22,314 nucleotides of DNA from Anaerolineales bacterium UBA6663 (GTDB lineage Bacteria > Chloroflexota > Anaerolineae > Anaerolineales > UBA6663), in the NCBI GenBank assembly GCA_002455335.1, contig DKKP01000393.1:629-22942 (forward strand). The letters are read 5' to 3'. The position numbers and the translations under genes are program-made. This document shows, one piece after another, positions 16,808 to 22,314 of this stretch. The number at the start of each line of letters is the position of its first letter. Positions within the stretch are counted from its first letter, which is position 1. The notes below the pieces were generated by a model, which saw only the letters and a program-made list of their open reading frames with translations, searched no databases and had not been told where the DNA came from.

Positions 16808-16872
16808 TGAGCAAAGGGACCCGCATGAATTGGCAGGATCACATCGAAGAGTCGGCGCGAGGCGGGCGGTGA
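16807..16872 (+). CDS. Possible 21-codon ORF between SDR and RLP
   Basis: The ATG overlaps the SDR stop (TGATG), and the ORF ends 3 bp before the RLP ATG. An internal ATG at 16825 has AAAGGGA 6 nt upstream. The inner product begins MNWQDHIEESARGG, whose first seven residues recall the start of DUF433 proteins, but nothing follows. It may be a coupling peptide, a remnant, or chance. Confidence 0.25.
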   Translation: MSKGTRMNWQDHIEESARGGR

Positions 16873-16875
16873 ACC

Positions 16876-17997
16876 ATGGCACCTGATCACGGTTTCACCG
16901 TTACGTATCGCTTCAAAGGTGGTGTCGACGAAGCGCTGGCGCGAGCCCACGACCTGCGCTACGAGCAGACCGTCGAGTTCCCACCCGACCTGACGCCCGA
17001 CCGGATCGCGCAGACCATCGTCGGCCAGGTGGTCGGGCATGAACCCGATCCAGCGGGTGGGCATCGCGTGACCATCGCGTATCCGACTGGGGTCGCCGCC
17101 GGCGAGCTGACTCAGTTCTTGAACGTGGTGTTCGGCAACAGCAGCATCAAGCCGGGCATCCGGGTCGAACGGTTCGATCTATCGGTAGAAGCACTGGCGC
17201 CGTTTCGCGGGCCGCGCTTCGGCCGCGCCGGTCTGCGCGCGAAGCTCGGCGCGCCGACGCGCCCGCTGTTGTGCACGGCTCTCAAGCCGATGGGGCTTTC
17301 GCCGGGGGAGCTGGCGCGTCAGGCCTATCAGTTCGCGCTCGGCGGCATCGATCTGATCAAAGACGATCACGGCCTTTCGGATCAGACCTTCGCGCCGTAC
17401 AGCGAGCGCGTGCGCGCCTGCGTGGCGGCCGTCGCAGACGCCAATGCCAAAACGGGCTACCGCTCACTCTATCTGCCGAACGTGACGGCTCCGCTCGACC
17501 GCATCGTCGATCGCGCCTTTGCGGTTCGCGAAGCCGGCGCCAGCGGCCTGCTGATCTCGCCGGGGCTGACTGGCTTCGATGCGGCGCGTCTCCTGGCCGC
17601 CGACGATGCGCTCAGCCTGCCGCTCATCAGCCACCCGGCCCTGCTCGGCAGCTTCACCGTGTCACCGGACGCAGGTTTCTCGCACTTCGCCCTGTACGGG
17701 CAGCTCGGTCGTCTGGCCGGGATCGACGCCGTCGTGTTCCCGAGCTGGGGCGGACGTTTCGCCTTCACGCGCGAGGAGTGCGCGGCCATCGCGCGCGGCA
17801 CCCTCGAATCGATGGGCGCGCTGGCGCCCTCCTTCCCGGCGCCGGGCGGCGGCATGAAGCGCGAGCGCGTCCAGGAGATGCTCGACGTCTATGGCCGCGA
17901 CGTGATCTTCCTCATCGGCGGCGATCTTCATCGCCCGGGCCCCGACCTCGCCGACACGAGCTGGCGCTTTCGCGAGCTGGTCGAGGCCTACGCGTAG
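16876..17997 (+). CDS. RuBisCO-like protein (form IV)
   Basis: The 373-residue protein is a short RuBisCO large-subunit homologue. It keeps the lysine of the first active-site motif (TALKPMGLS, Lys137; the second lysine of KPK is Met139) and the carbamate-site lysine and aspartate in GGIDLIKDDHGL (Lys162, Asp164), but His165 replaces the metal-binding glutamate. His253 (SHPALLG), PAPGGGM and IGGDLH complete the phosphate sites. Loop 6 lacks the catalytic lysine, so it cannot fix CO2. RLPs with KDDHGL include the R. rubrum 5-methylthioribulose-1-phosphate isomerase and some sugar-acid enzymes. A neighbouring cupin and mtnK favour the first. It closes the operon; the start follows the 21-codon ORF by 3 bp. 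Confidence 0.92.
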   Translation: MAPDHGFTVTYRFKGGVDEALARAHDLRYEQTVEFPPDLTPDRIAQTIVGQVVGHEPDPAGGHRVTIAYPTGVAAGELTQFLNVVFGNSSIKPGIRVERFDLSVEALAPFRGPRFGRAGLRAKLGAPTRPLLCTALKPMGLSPGELARQAYQFALGGIDLIKDDHGLSDQTFAPYSERVRACVAAVADANAKTGYRSLYLPNVTAPLDRIVDRAFAVREAGASGLLISPGLTGFDAARLLAADDALSLPLISHPALLGSFTVSPDAGFSHFALYGQLGRLAGIDAVVFPSWGGRFAFTREECAAIARGTLESMGALAPSFPAPGGGMKRERVQEMLDVYGRDVIFLIGGDLHRPGPDLADTSWRFRELVEAYA

Positions 17998-18019
17998 GCG
18001 AGCGCGGTAGCGCTCGACA

Positions 18020-18061
18020 GAGAAACGCAACGCGTTTCTCCACCCGCTGGCCCAGCCAGCG
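18020..18061. other. Two tandem hairpins between convergent genes
   Basis: GAGAAACGC-aac-GCGTTTCTC (18020-18040) and CGCTGGC-cca-GCCAGCG (18045-18061) are perfect 9- and 7-bp hairpins in the 133-bp gap between the convergent RLP and cysE genes. Neither has a T-run, so they may be 3'-end processing or factor-dependent termination structures. Nothing else is recognised in the gap. Confidence 0.55.
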
Positions 18062-18130
18062 CGGCGAGCACGATGCGGGCATCGTATAAACCGTCGGGCG
18101 AGTCGGTTGTGCCGCGAAAACCCTTTCTGG

Positions 18131-18832
18131 CTAGATTTGAAAGTCGTCGCCGCGCCAGACACCGCCCAGGGGCGCATGCACCTGGTGAGTGGCGCCGTAC
18201 GCGTGTTGCACGGCGATCTTGTGCTCCAATTCCTCAACGCGCTCGAGCAACTGGGCGACGGCGGTGCCGAGCGTGTCGGGCAGGTTGGTGTGGTTGAGGT
18301 CGACGTTGGTCTGACGCTGCGTGCGCACCACCACCTGGCCGGGCACGCCGACCACCACGGAGTTTGGCGGCACCGGCCGCACCACCACCGCGTTCGCGCC
18401 GATCCGGCTGTCGGCGCCGATCTCGATCGCGCCGAGCACCTTGGCACCAGCGCCCACCACCACGCGATCGCCGATCGTCGGATGCCGCTTCCCCTTGTTC
18501 AGGCTCGTGCCGCCGAGCGTGACGCCGTGATAGAGCGTGACATCCGCGCCGACCTCGGCCGTCTCGCCGATGACGACGCCCATACCATGGTCGATGAAGA
18601 ACCCCGGCCCGAGCACGGCACCCGGGTGGATCTCGATCCCGGTCATGCCACGCACCATCTGCGAAAGCCAGCGCGCCGGCAGTCGCCAGCCGCGCACCCA
18701 CAGCCAGTGCGTGATGCGATGGCCCCAGACCGCGTGCAGGCCCGGATAGAGCAAAGCCACCTCGAGCGATGACCGCGCGGCCGGATCACGGGCCAACACC
18801 GCCGCGACATCCTGGCGAAACGAGTTGAACAT
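18131..18832 (-). CDS. cysE: Serine O-acetyltransferase
   Basis: The 233-residue product is a left-handed-beta-helix acetyltransferase. Typical parts are an N-terminal helical region, [25 protein letters not shown] with the catalytic His of [15 protein letters not shown] and [20 protein letters not shown], and the [11 protein letters not shown] end of the helix. It makes O-acetylserine, the substrate of CysK. The start at 18832 has GGGAGGC about 5 nt upstream; an in-frame extension of 38 residues runs into an inverted repeat and is rejected. It is the last gene of the cysteine-synthesis unit, 163 bp after cysK. Confidence 0.94.
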   Translation of the reverse strand: MFNSFRQDVAAVLARDPAARSSLEVALLYPGLHAVWGHRITHWLWVRGWRLPARWLSQMVRGMTGIEIHPGAVLGPGFFIDHGMGVVIGETAEVGADVTLYHGVTLGGTSLNKGKRHPTIGDRVVVGAGAKVLGAIEIGADSRIGANAVVVRPVPPNSVVVGVPGQVVVRTQRQTNVDLNHTNLPDTLGTAVAQLLERVEELEHKIAVQHAYGATHQVHAPLGGVWRGDDFQI

Positions 18833-18880
18833 GCCTGCCTCCCACGCCGATGCTCGATCGGGCCCGGCGTCGTAGAAGTC

Positions 18881-18972
18881 GCCACGACTTCCTCGAATGG
18901 AAACGAATGGGCACGAACGCTCTGTGCACGTCTCCGTCGTGCTCACTCGTCCCCATTCGTGAAAGTCGTGGC
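18881..18972. repeat. Imperfect 92-bp inverted repeat, MITE-like
   Basis: The gap between cysK and cysE holds a long imperfect palindrome. GCCACGACTT (18881-18890) pairs with AAGTCGTGGC (18963-18972), CGAATGG (18894-18900) with CCATTCG (18953-18959), and GCACGA (18911-18916) with TCGTGC (18937-18942). The half-motif CGAATGG also recurs directly at 18904. It has the look of a dispersed extragenic or non-autonomous mobile repeat. No terminator T-run is present, so transcription into cysE can continue. Confidence 0.65.
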
Positions 18973-18995
18973 CAAGCTCCCCAGACGTGCAGGGC

Positions 18996-19928
18996 TCAGT
19001 CAGCCAGGCCGGCGAACAGGGCCGTGCTGAGATAGCGCTCGCCGAACGACGGGATGATGACCACGATCAGCTTGCCCGCGTTCTCGGGCCGCTTCGCGAC
19101 TTGAATAGCAGCCCAGGTCGCGGCGCCTGACGAGATGCCGACCAGCAGGCCTTCCTCCTTGGCCAGACGGCGGGCCGTGTCGAAGGCGTCGTCGTTCTTG
19201 ACGCGCACGATCTCGTCGTAGATCTGGGTGTTGAGCACATCCGGCACGAAGCCGGCACCGATGCCCTGGATCGGGTGCGGGCCCTTCTGACCACCGGAGA
19301 GGATCGGCGAGGCGTCGGGTTCGACGGCGATGGCCTTGAACTCGGGCTTGCGCGCCTTGATCACCTCGCCGACGCCCGTGATCGTGCCGCCGGTGCCGAT
19401 GCCCGAGATGAGGATGTCGACCTTGCCGTCGGTGTCGCGCCAGATCTCCTCGGCAGTGGTGCGGCGATGGATCTCGGGGTTGGCCGGGTTCTTGAACTGT
19501 TGCGGGATGAGGTAGCGCGAGTCGGAGGCGGCCAGTTCCTCGGCGCGGCGGATGGCGCCGCCCATGCCCTCGGGTCCAGGGGTGAGGATCAGTTCAGCGC
19601 CGTAGGCGCGGAGCAAGGCGCGGCGCTCCTTGCTCATGGTTTCAGGCATGACCAGGGTGAGCTTGTAGCCGCGGGCGGCGGCGACGAAGGCCAGGCCGAT
19701 GCCGGTGTTTCCGGAGGTGGGCTCGAGCAGGATGGTGTCGGGCTTGATCAGGCCGGCCTGCTCGGCGGCGTCGATCATGGAGACGCCGATGCGGTCCTTG
19801 ACGCTGTGCGAGGGGTTGAAGTACTCGAGCTTGGCGACCACGTCGGCGCCCGCGCCCTCGGTTACGCGGCGCAGCCTCACCAGCGGCGTGTTGCCGACCA
19901 GTTCGGTGATGTCATTGTAGATAGGCAT
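18996..19928 (-). CDS. cysK: Cysteine synthase A (O-acetylserine sulfhydrylase)
   Basis: The 310-residue product is a fold-type II PLP enzyme with all the expected features: [13 protein letters not shown] at the N-terminus, PLP Lys44 in [11 protein letters not shown], substrate loop [11 protein letters not shown], and phosphate loop [13 protein letters not shown]. It combines O-acetylserine and sulfide into cysteine. The start at 19928 is supported by GAGGAG about 8 nt upstream; the longer ORF adds 27 unrelated residues. It lies 77 bp after the SsuA-like gene and upstream of cysE, forming a binding protein-cysK-cysE unit under one Cys leader. Confidence 0.96.
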   Translation of the reverse strand: MPIYNDITELVGNTPLVRLRRVTEGAGADVVAKLEYFNPSHSVKDRIGVSMIDAAEQAGLIKPDTILLEPTSGNTGIGLAFVAAARGYKLTLVMPETMSKERRALLRAYGAELILTPGPEGMGGAIRRAEELAASDSRYLIPQQFKNPANPEIHRRTTAEEIWRDTDGKVDILISGIGTGGTITGVGEVIKARKPEFKAIAVEPDASPILSGGQKGPHPIQGIGAGFVPDVLNTQIYDEIVRVKNDDAFDTARRLAKEEGLLVGISSGAATWAAIQVAKRPENAGKLIVVIIPSFGERYLSTALFAGLAD

Positions 19929-20005
19929 GGCACAGTCTCCTCGAAAGTGATGTGTCGTTGTCGACACGTTGATAACAGAGTGAAAGCAATCGCTTGTGTG
20001 ATGAC

Positions 20006-21085
20006 TCACCGATCGCTGACAGCCGCCAGATCCTTTTCGGCAAGCACTTCATTGAGCAATGTCAGGTCGTAGATCCCGGTGAGATCCGGCTTCTCGGTCA
20101 GAAAACCGGCGTTGAAGGCCGACTCGGCTGAAGTCTTGAGCGAGCTCGCAATAGGATCCCAAGTCACGCGCAGGCGCTCCCAGGCTTGGTCGAGCACGTC
20201 GTCCTTGAGTTTCTTGCCCGTGATCTTCTCGATCTCGGTGTTCACGATCGCCTTCGCATCGGCGGGATGATCCTGCTCCCACTGTGTGATGGAGACGTGA
20301 GCTTCGAGCCACTTCTTCACGATGTCAGGATGGGCGTTGAGGAACTCCGTACTCACGATGATGTGGGTCGTGACGAAATCACCGTTTGGCCAGAGGTCGC
20401 GCTCGTCGACGAACACGGTGCCGCCGCCTTCGACGATCAGGCGGCTGGCCCAGGGCTCGGGCACCCAGGCACCGTCGATGGAGCCCTGGCGGAAGAGATC
20501 AAGCGTCTGCGAATTCTCGGTCGGGATGACCTCGACGGTCCCGCCGTTCTCGGTGGTTTGCAGACCGTGGGTCACGATGTAGTTGCGGAGCGCCACGTCT
20601 TGCGTGCCGCCGAGTTGCGGCGTCGCGATCTTCTTGCCGGCCAGATCTTCCGGTTTGGTGATGCCCGCCTCAGGCCGGACGATGAAGGCCGCGCCACCGC
20701 TCGTCGCGCCGGCGACGATCCGCAGCGCCTTGCCATCCGACTTCACGTAGCCGTTGATCGCCGGGTTCGGCCCAATGTACGACAGATCGATCGCGCCCGC
20801 GAAGAGCGCCTCGATGACGGCCGGGCCGGCGTTGAACGAGGTCGCCTCGATCTTGACGTCGTCGCCGAGCGCCGATTGAAAGTCGCCGCGGGAGAGGCCG
20901 ATGAGCGCCTGCGAATGGGTCAGGTTGGGGAAGTACCCGACGCGAATCGTCACGGCGCCGCTGGTTGATGCTGCAGTGGCGCCGGGCGCGGGCGTGGCCG
21001 GCGTCGGCGCCGCTGGCGCACAGGCCGTCAGCACGGCCAGAGCCAGAGCACCAAGAGCCGGTTTGATCGGATGACGATTAGTCAT
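20006..21085 (-). CDS. Sulfonate/taurine/nitrate-type ABC substrate-binding lipoprotein
   Basis: The product has 359 residues from the start at 21085, which has AGGAGG 8 nt upstream. A signal peptide with lipobox LTAC is followed by an Ala/Pro linker and a SsuA/TauA/NrtA-type domain: [40 protein letters not shown] and [15 protein letters not shown]. Such proteins bind aliphatic sulfonates, taurine, nitrate or thiamine precursors. Co-transcription with cysK and cysE and the Cys leader point to an organosulfur ligand. No permease or ATPase gene is adjacent, so it must work with a transporter encoded elsewhere. Confidence 0.92.
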   Translation of the reverse strand: MTNRHPIKPALGALALAVLTACAPAAPTPATPAPGATAASTSGAVTIRVGYFPNLTHSQALIGLSRGDFQSALGDDVKIEATSFNAGPAVIEALFAGAIDLSYIGPNPAINGYVKSDGKALRIVAGATSGGAAFIVRPEAGITKPEDLAGKKIATPQLGGTQDVALRNYIVTHGLQTTENGGTVEVIPTENSQTLDLFRQGSIDGAWVPEPWASRLIVEGGGTVFVDERDLWPNGDFVTTHIIVSTEFLNAHPDIVKKWLEAHVSITQWEQDHPADAKAIVNTEIEKITGKKLKDDVLDQAWERLRVTWDPIASSLKTSAESAFNAGFLTEKPDLTGIYDLTLLNEVLAEKDLAAVSDR

Positions 21086-21137
21086 GACTCCATCCTCCTG
21101 AAATGCATTCACGCTGACGCGAAGTCCGTGTGAACCG

Positions 21138-21173
21138 AAAACAAAAAAGCCCAGGAGCGAACTCCTGGGCTTT
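21138..21173 (-). terminator. Attenuator terminator upstream of the sulfonate-binding/cysK/cysE unit
   Basis: On the minus strand a 12-bp perfect stem (21173-21162 with 21157-21146) closed by a TTCG tetraloop runs into TTTTTTGTTTTC. It lies between Cys leader D and the first gene. Just before it, a second hairpin (GCTTCcCTGC/GCAGaGAAGC, roughly 21185-21212) occupies the leader. Confidence 0.92.
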
Positions 21174-21238
21174 GCCTTCAGGCGTCGCTTCTCTGCAACG
21201 AACGCAGGGAAGCCGCCGATGTGTCTGTTCCGATTGGC

Positions 21239-21340
21239 TTACGTCGATGATGCGACGCTCGGTGCCGGAACAGGCGGGCAACTTCCCTGTCCTCGACACA
21301 TGCAACACAAGCAGGCTCGCATCAATCGATCTTGGATCAT
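21239..21340 (-). CDS. Cys-rich leader peptide D (33 aa) for the sulfonate-binding/cysK/cysE unit
   Basis: The 33-codon ORF contains ACLCCMCRGQGSC, five cysteine codons in twelve. The ATG is 9 nt after a consensus -10 (TATAAT), so transcription probably starts within about three bases of it and translation is leaderless or nearly so. The stop is 65 bp before the terminator stem. The genes controlled include cysK and cysE, that is, cysteine synthesis itself, which is the most direct argument that the signal is cysteine supply. Confidence 0.87.
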   Translation of the reverse strand: MIQDRLMRACLCCMCRGQGSCPPVPAPSVASST

Positions 21341-21349
21341 GCGAAAACG

Positions 21350-21355
21350 ATTATA
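21350..21355 (-). promoter_or_regulatory. -10 element of leader D promoter
   Basis: TATAAT on the minus strand (21355-21350) is a perfect -10 hexamer 9 nt before the leader D ATG. No good -35 is visible at 16-18 bp. The region from here to leader E (21356-21556) is a divergent intergenic stretch. It holds a small hairpin, CAGAC/GTCTG (about 21500-21518), and no recognisable gene. Confidence 0.65.
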
Positions 21356-21556
21356 ACTCAGCGTGGCAAGAGGCGCGTGATCGGTGACTGCCTTTGGGAG
21401 AATGGCCGTTGACGGTGGCGCGTAAGGACGCCAAAGACATCGCGGGCCAGTCATGGCGAAGCCGGTCTACGGCTCGGTGCGCGACTGTAAAGATCACACA
21501 GACGGTGGTGCCAGTCTGGGTTGTTCAGGTGTAGTCAAGGACGAGAAAGGCAGTGT

Positions 21557-21670
21557 ATGCTGATGCCCATGTTGACGTCACCCAAGATCATGGCTTGTTC
21601 GATCTGCCTGTGCTGTCTGTCCAAGGCGCAGGCACGCCTGATCCTGGGAGGTTCGACGCTGACGCGATAG
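21557..21670 (+). CDS. Cys-rich leader peptide E (37 aa) for the BCAA-type binding protein
   Basis: The 37-codon ORF starts at an ATG with GAAAGG (21545-21550) 6 nt upstream; further in-frame ATGs follow at 21563 and 21569. It contains MACSICLCC, four cysteine codons in seven. It ends 35 bp before an intrinsic terminator. The protein-coding gene it would control is the type-1 binding lipoprotein at 22013, about 280 bp after the terminator. No clear promoter is seen upstream. Confidence 0.8.
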   Translation: MLMPMLTSPKIMACSICLCCLSKAQARLILGGSTLTR

Positions 21671-21704
21671 CATCTCGTTCTATCGCACACCAATCGTCAA
21701 CGTC
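21655..21704 (+). promoter_or_regulatory. Alternative stem structure in leader E
   Basis: GACGCTGACG (21655-21664) pairs with CGTCAACGTC (21695-21704) at nine of ten positions. Inside it GCGATAG (21664-21670) pairs with CTATCGC (21680-21686). The structure covers the end of the leader ORF and abuts the terminator stem, so a ribosome reaching the stop would break it. It is a candidate pause or protector element of the attenuator. Confidence 0.55.
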
Positions 21705-21705
21705 A

Positions 21706-21735
21706 AGCCGGCCCTGGGGCCGGCTTTTTCGTTTT
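21706..21735 (+). terminator. Attenuator terminator of leader E
   Basis: A stem AGCCGGCCC/GGGCCGGCT (21706-21714 with 21717-21725, realistically eight pairs and a 4-nt loop) is followed by TTTTTCGTTTTC. It is the fifth terminator of the same kind in the window. Confidence 0.9.
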
Positions 21736-21764
21736 CGCGAAGGCGACGACGGAGGGATCGTTAC

Positions 21765-21857
21765 ATGTCTCACGTCTTCGACAGCGCCCAAGCTGCGCGT
21801 ATCGTGCGGCGCTTCATCCTCGGGCTATCGTACGGCGGTCTTCACCGCTGTCCGTAG
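21765..21857 (+). CDS. Small ORF after the leader E terminator
   Basis: The 30-codon ORF has GGAGGG about 8-9 nt before its ATG. It encodes a basic amphipathic peptide (AARIVRRFILGLSYGGLHRC) with one cysteine near the end. No family is recognised. Its position, between attenuator and binding-protein gene, matches the second uORF of leader A. It may be a second control element or chance. Confidence 0.35.
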   Translation: MSHVFDSAQAARIVRRFILGLSYGGLHRCP

Positions 21858-21881
21858 CAGGCTGCGCGTCGCGCAGCCTGC
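21857..21881 (+). repeat. 11-bp GC-rich hairpin
   Basis: GCAGGCTGCGC (21857-21867) pairs perfectly with GCGCAGCCTGC (21871-21881). It begins at the stop of the small ORF and has no T-run. The 130 bp from here to the next gene show no other feature apart from the ribosome site GGAGGAGA (22001-22008). Confidence 0.6.
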
Positions 21882-22012
21882 CCATTCCACGTCTCGCAAG
21901 TCAACCAACAAGCCGATGTGCGTTCGCTCATCGGAGGACGTGCCGCGCCTGCGATCGACCGGGCGCAACAGACAGACCTGAGCAGGGTCCCGAGGGACCT
22001 GGAGGAGAGACG

Positions 22013-22314
22013 ATGTTGACCACACCTCAACCCAACACCGGGCGGCGTGCCCGGGCCGCGAGCCTGGCGCTGGCGTTGCTGCTGGCTGCCTGCGCGCCGC
22101 AGACCACGGCCACTGTGGCACCCACGGCGTCTGAGCCCGCCGCTACTGATGCGCCGGCCGCCACAGACGCCCCAGCGTCAACGGCGGCACCCGCGGCGTC
22201 AGGTGACCCCATTTACATTGGCGTCAGCGGCCCGTTGACCGGTCAAAACGCCCGCTATGGGGTGCAATGGCAAAAGGGCTTTGACCTGGCGCTGGATGAG
22301 ATCAATGCGGCGGG
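22013..22314 (+). CDS. Branched-chain-amino-acid-type ABC substrate-binding lipoprotein, 5' part
   Basis: The gene runs off the window; 100 codons are visible. The signal peptide ends in the lipobox LAAC, followed by an Ala/Thr/Pro linker of about 35 residues. The mature domain starts IYIGVSGPLTGQNARYGVQW, typical of the LivK/Peripla_BP_6 family. GGAGGAGA lies 4 nt before the ATG. The family binds amino acids, amides, urea and other small polar compounds. The Cys-codon leader upstream suggests a sulfur-containing ligand such as cysteine, glutathione or a sulfur amino acid, which is inference. Confidence 0.9.
   Translation, partial: MLTTPQPNTGRRARAASLALALLLAACAPQTTATVAPTASEPAATDAPAATDAPASTAAPAASGDPIYIGVSGPLTGQNARYGVQWQKGFDLALDEINAA

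Noticed and set aside
16876..17997. Carboxylating RuBisCO indicating Calvin-cycle CO2 fixation
   Set aside because: Key catalytic residues (second lysine of KPK, metal-binding Glu, loop-6 Lys) are not present and no small subunit or phosphoribulokinase is nearby.
18833..18946. N-terminal extension of CysE by 38 residues
   Set aside because: The extension overlaps the inverted repeat, and the internal ATG at 18832 has a good ribosome site and matches the family start.
19275..20072. 265-codon plus-strand ORF opposite cysK
   Set aside because: cysK is unmistakable on the other strand; the antisense ORF has biased Gly/Asp/Val composition and no family motif.

Overview
The window is a GC-rich bacterial chromosome segment. 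The organism is probably a member of the Chloroflexota. The evidence is indirect: lipoproteins with long Ala/Pro/Thr linkers after the lipobox, tRNA without encoded CCA, a PPOX-family (possibly F420-dependent) oxidoreductase, a SDR resembling the mycofactocin-associated group, and RuBisCO-like and ECF genes. It opens inside a tRNA gene with its own terminator.

Layout. (1) 123-3300, minus strand: a MerR-type regulator with a 19-bp-spacer promoter heads a four-gene operon (merR, quinone-oxidoreductase-like dehydrogenase, PPOX flavoprotein, class IV aminotransferase). (2) 3400-8527, minus: a sugar-type ABC transporter (lipoprotein, double ATPase, permease) followed by methylthioribose kinase mtnK. 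(3) 9239-11111, plus: O-acetylhomoserine sulfhydrylase and a CoA-binding protein. (4) 11314-17997, plus: a tightly packed run of cupin, PTS EIIA-like protein, medium-chain dehydrogenase, CBS-pair protein, ECF S component, spermidine-synthase-fold protein, AhpD/CMD-like protein, SDR and a RuBisCO-like protein (RLP). (5) 18131-21085, minus: a sulfonate/taurine-type binding lipoprotein, cysK and cysE. (6) 22013 to the end, plus: a branched-chain-amino-acid-type binding lipoprotein, cut by the window edge.

The central observation is regulatory. Each of the five units in regions 2-6 is preceded by a short ORF of 30-37 codons with a cluster of 4-5 cysteine codons, followed by an intrinsic terminator that lies before the first structural gene. 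All five terminators end in a similar tail, a T-run, then G (or CG), then TTT(T)C. This is the arrangement of ribosome-mediated transcription attenuation. I infer a cysteine (Cys-tRNA) responsive regulon: when charged Cys-tRNA is scarce the leader ribosome stalls and the downstream genes are read.

The controlled genes fit together as sulfur acquisition and salvage. CysE and CysK make cysteine. The SsuA-like lipoprotein would collect organosulfur compounds. The ABC system with MtnK would import and phosphorylate 5-methylthioribose or a relative. The RLP and cupin resemble the isomerase and methylsulfurylase of the MTA-isoprenoid shunt, which releases methanethiol, and O-acetylhomoserine sulfhydrylase can fix methanethiol or sulfide. 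No mtnA, mtnP or mtnN is present in the window. The functional links are inferences from family and context.
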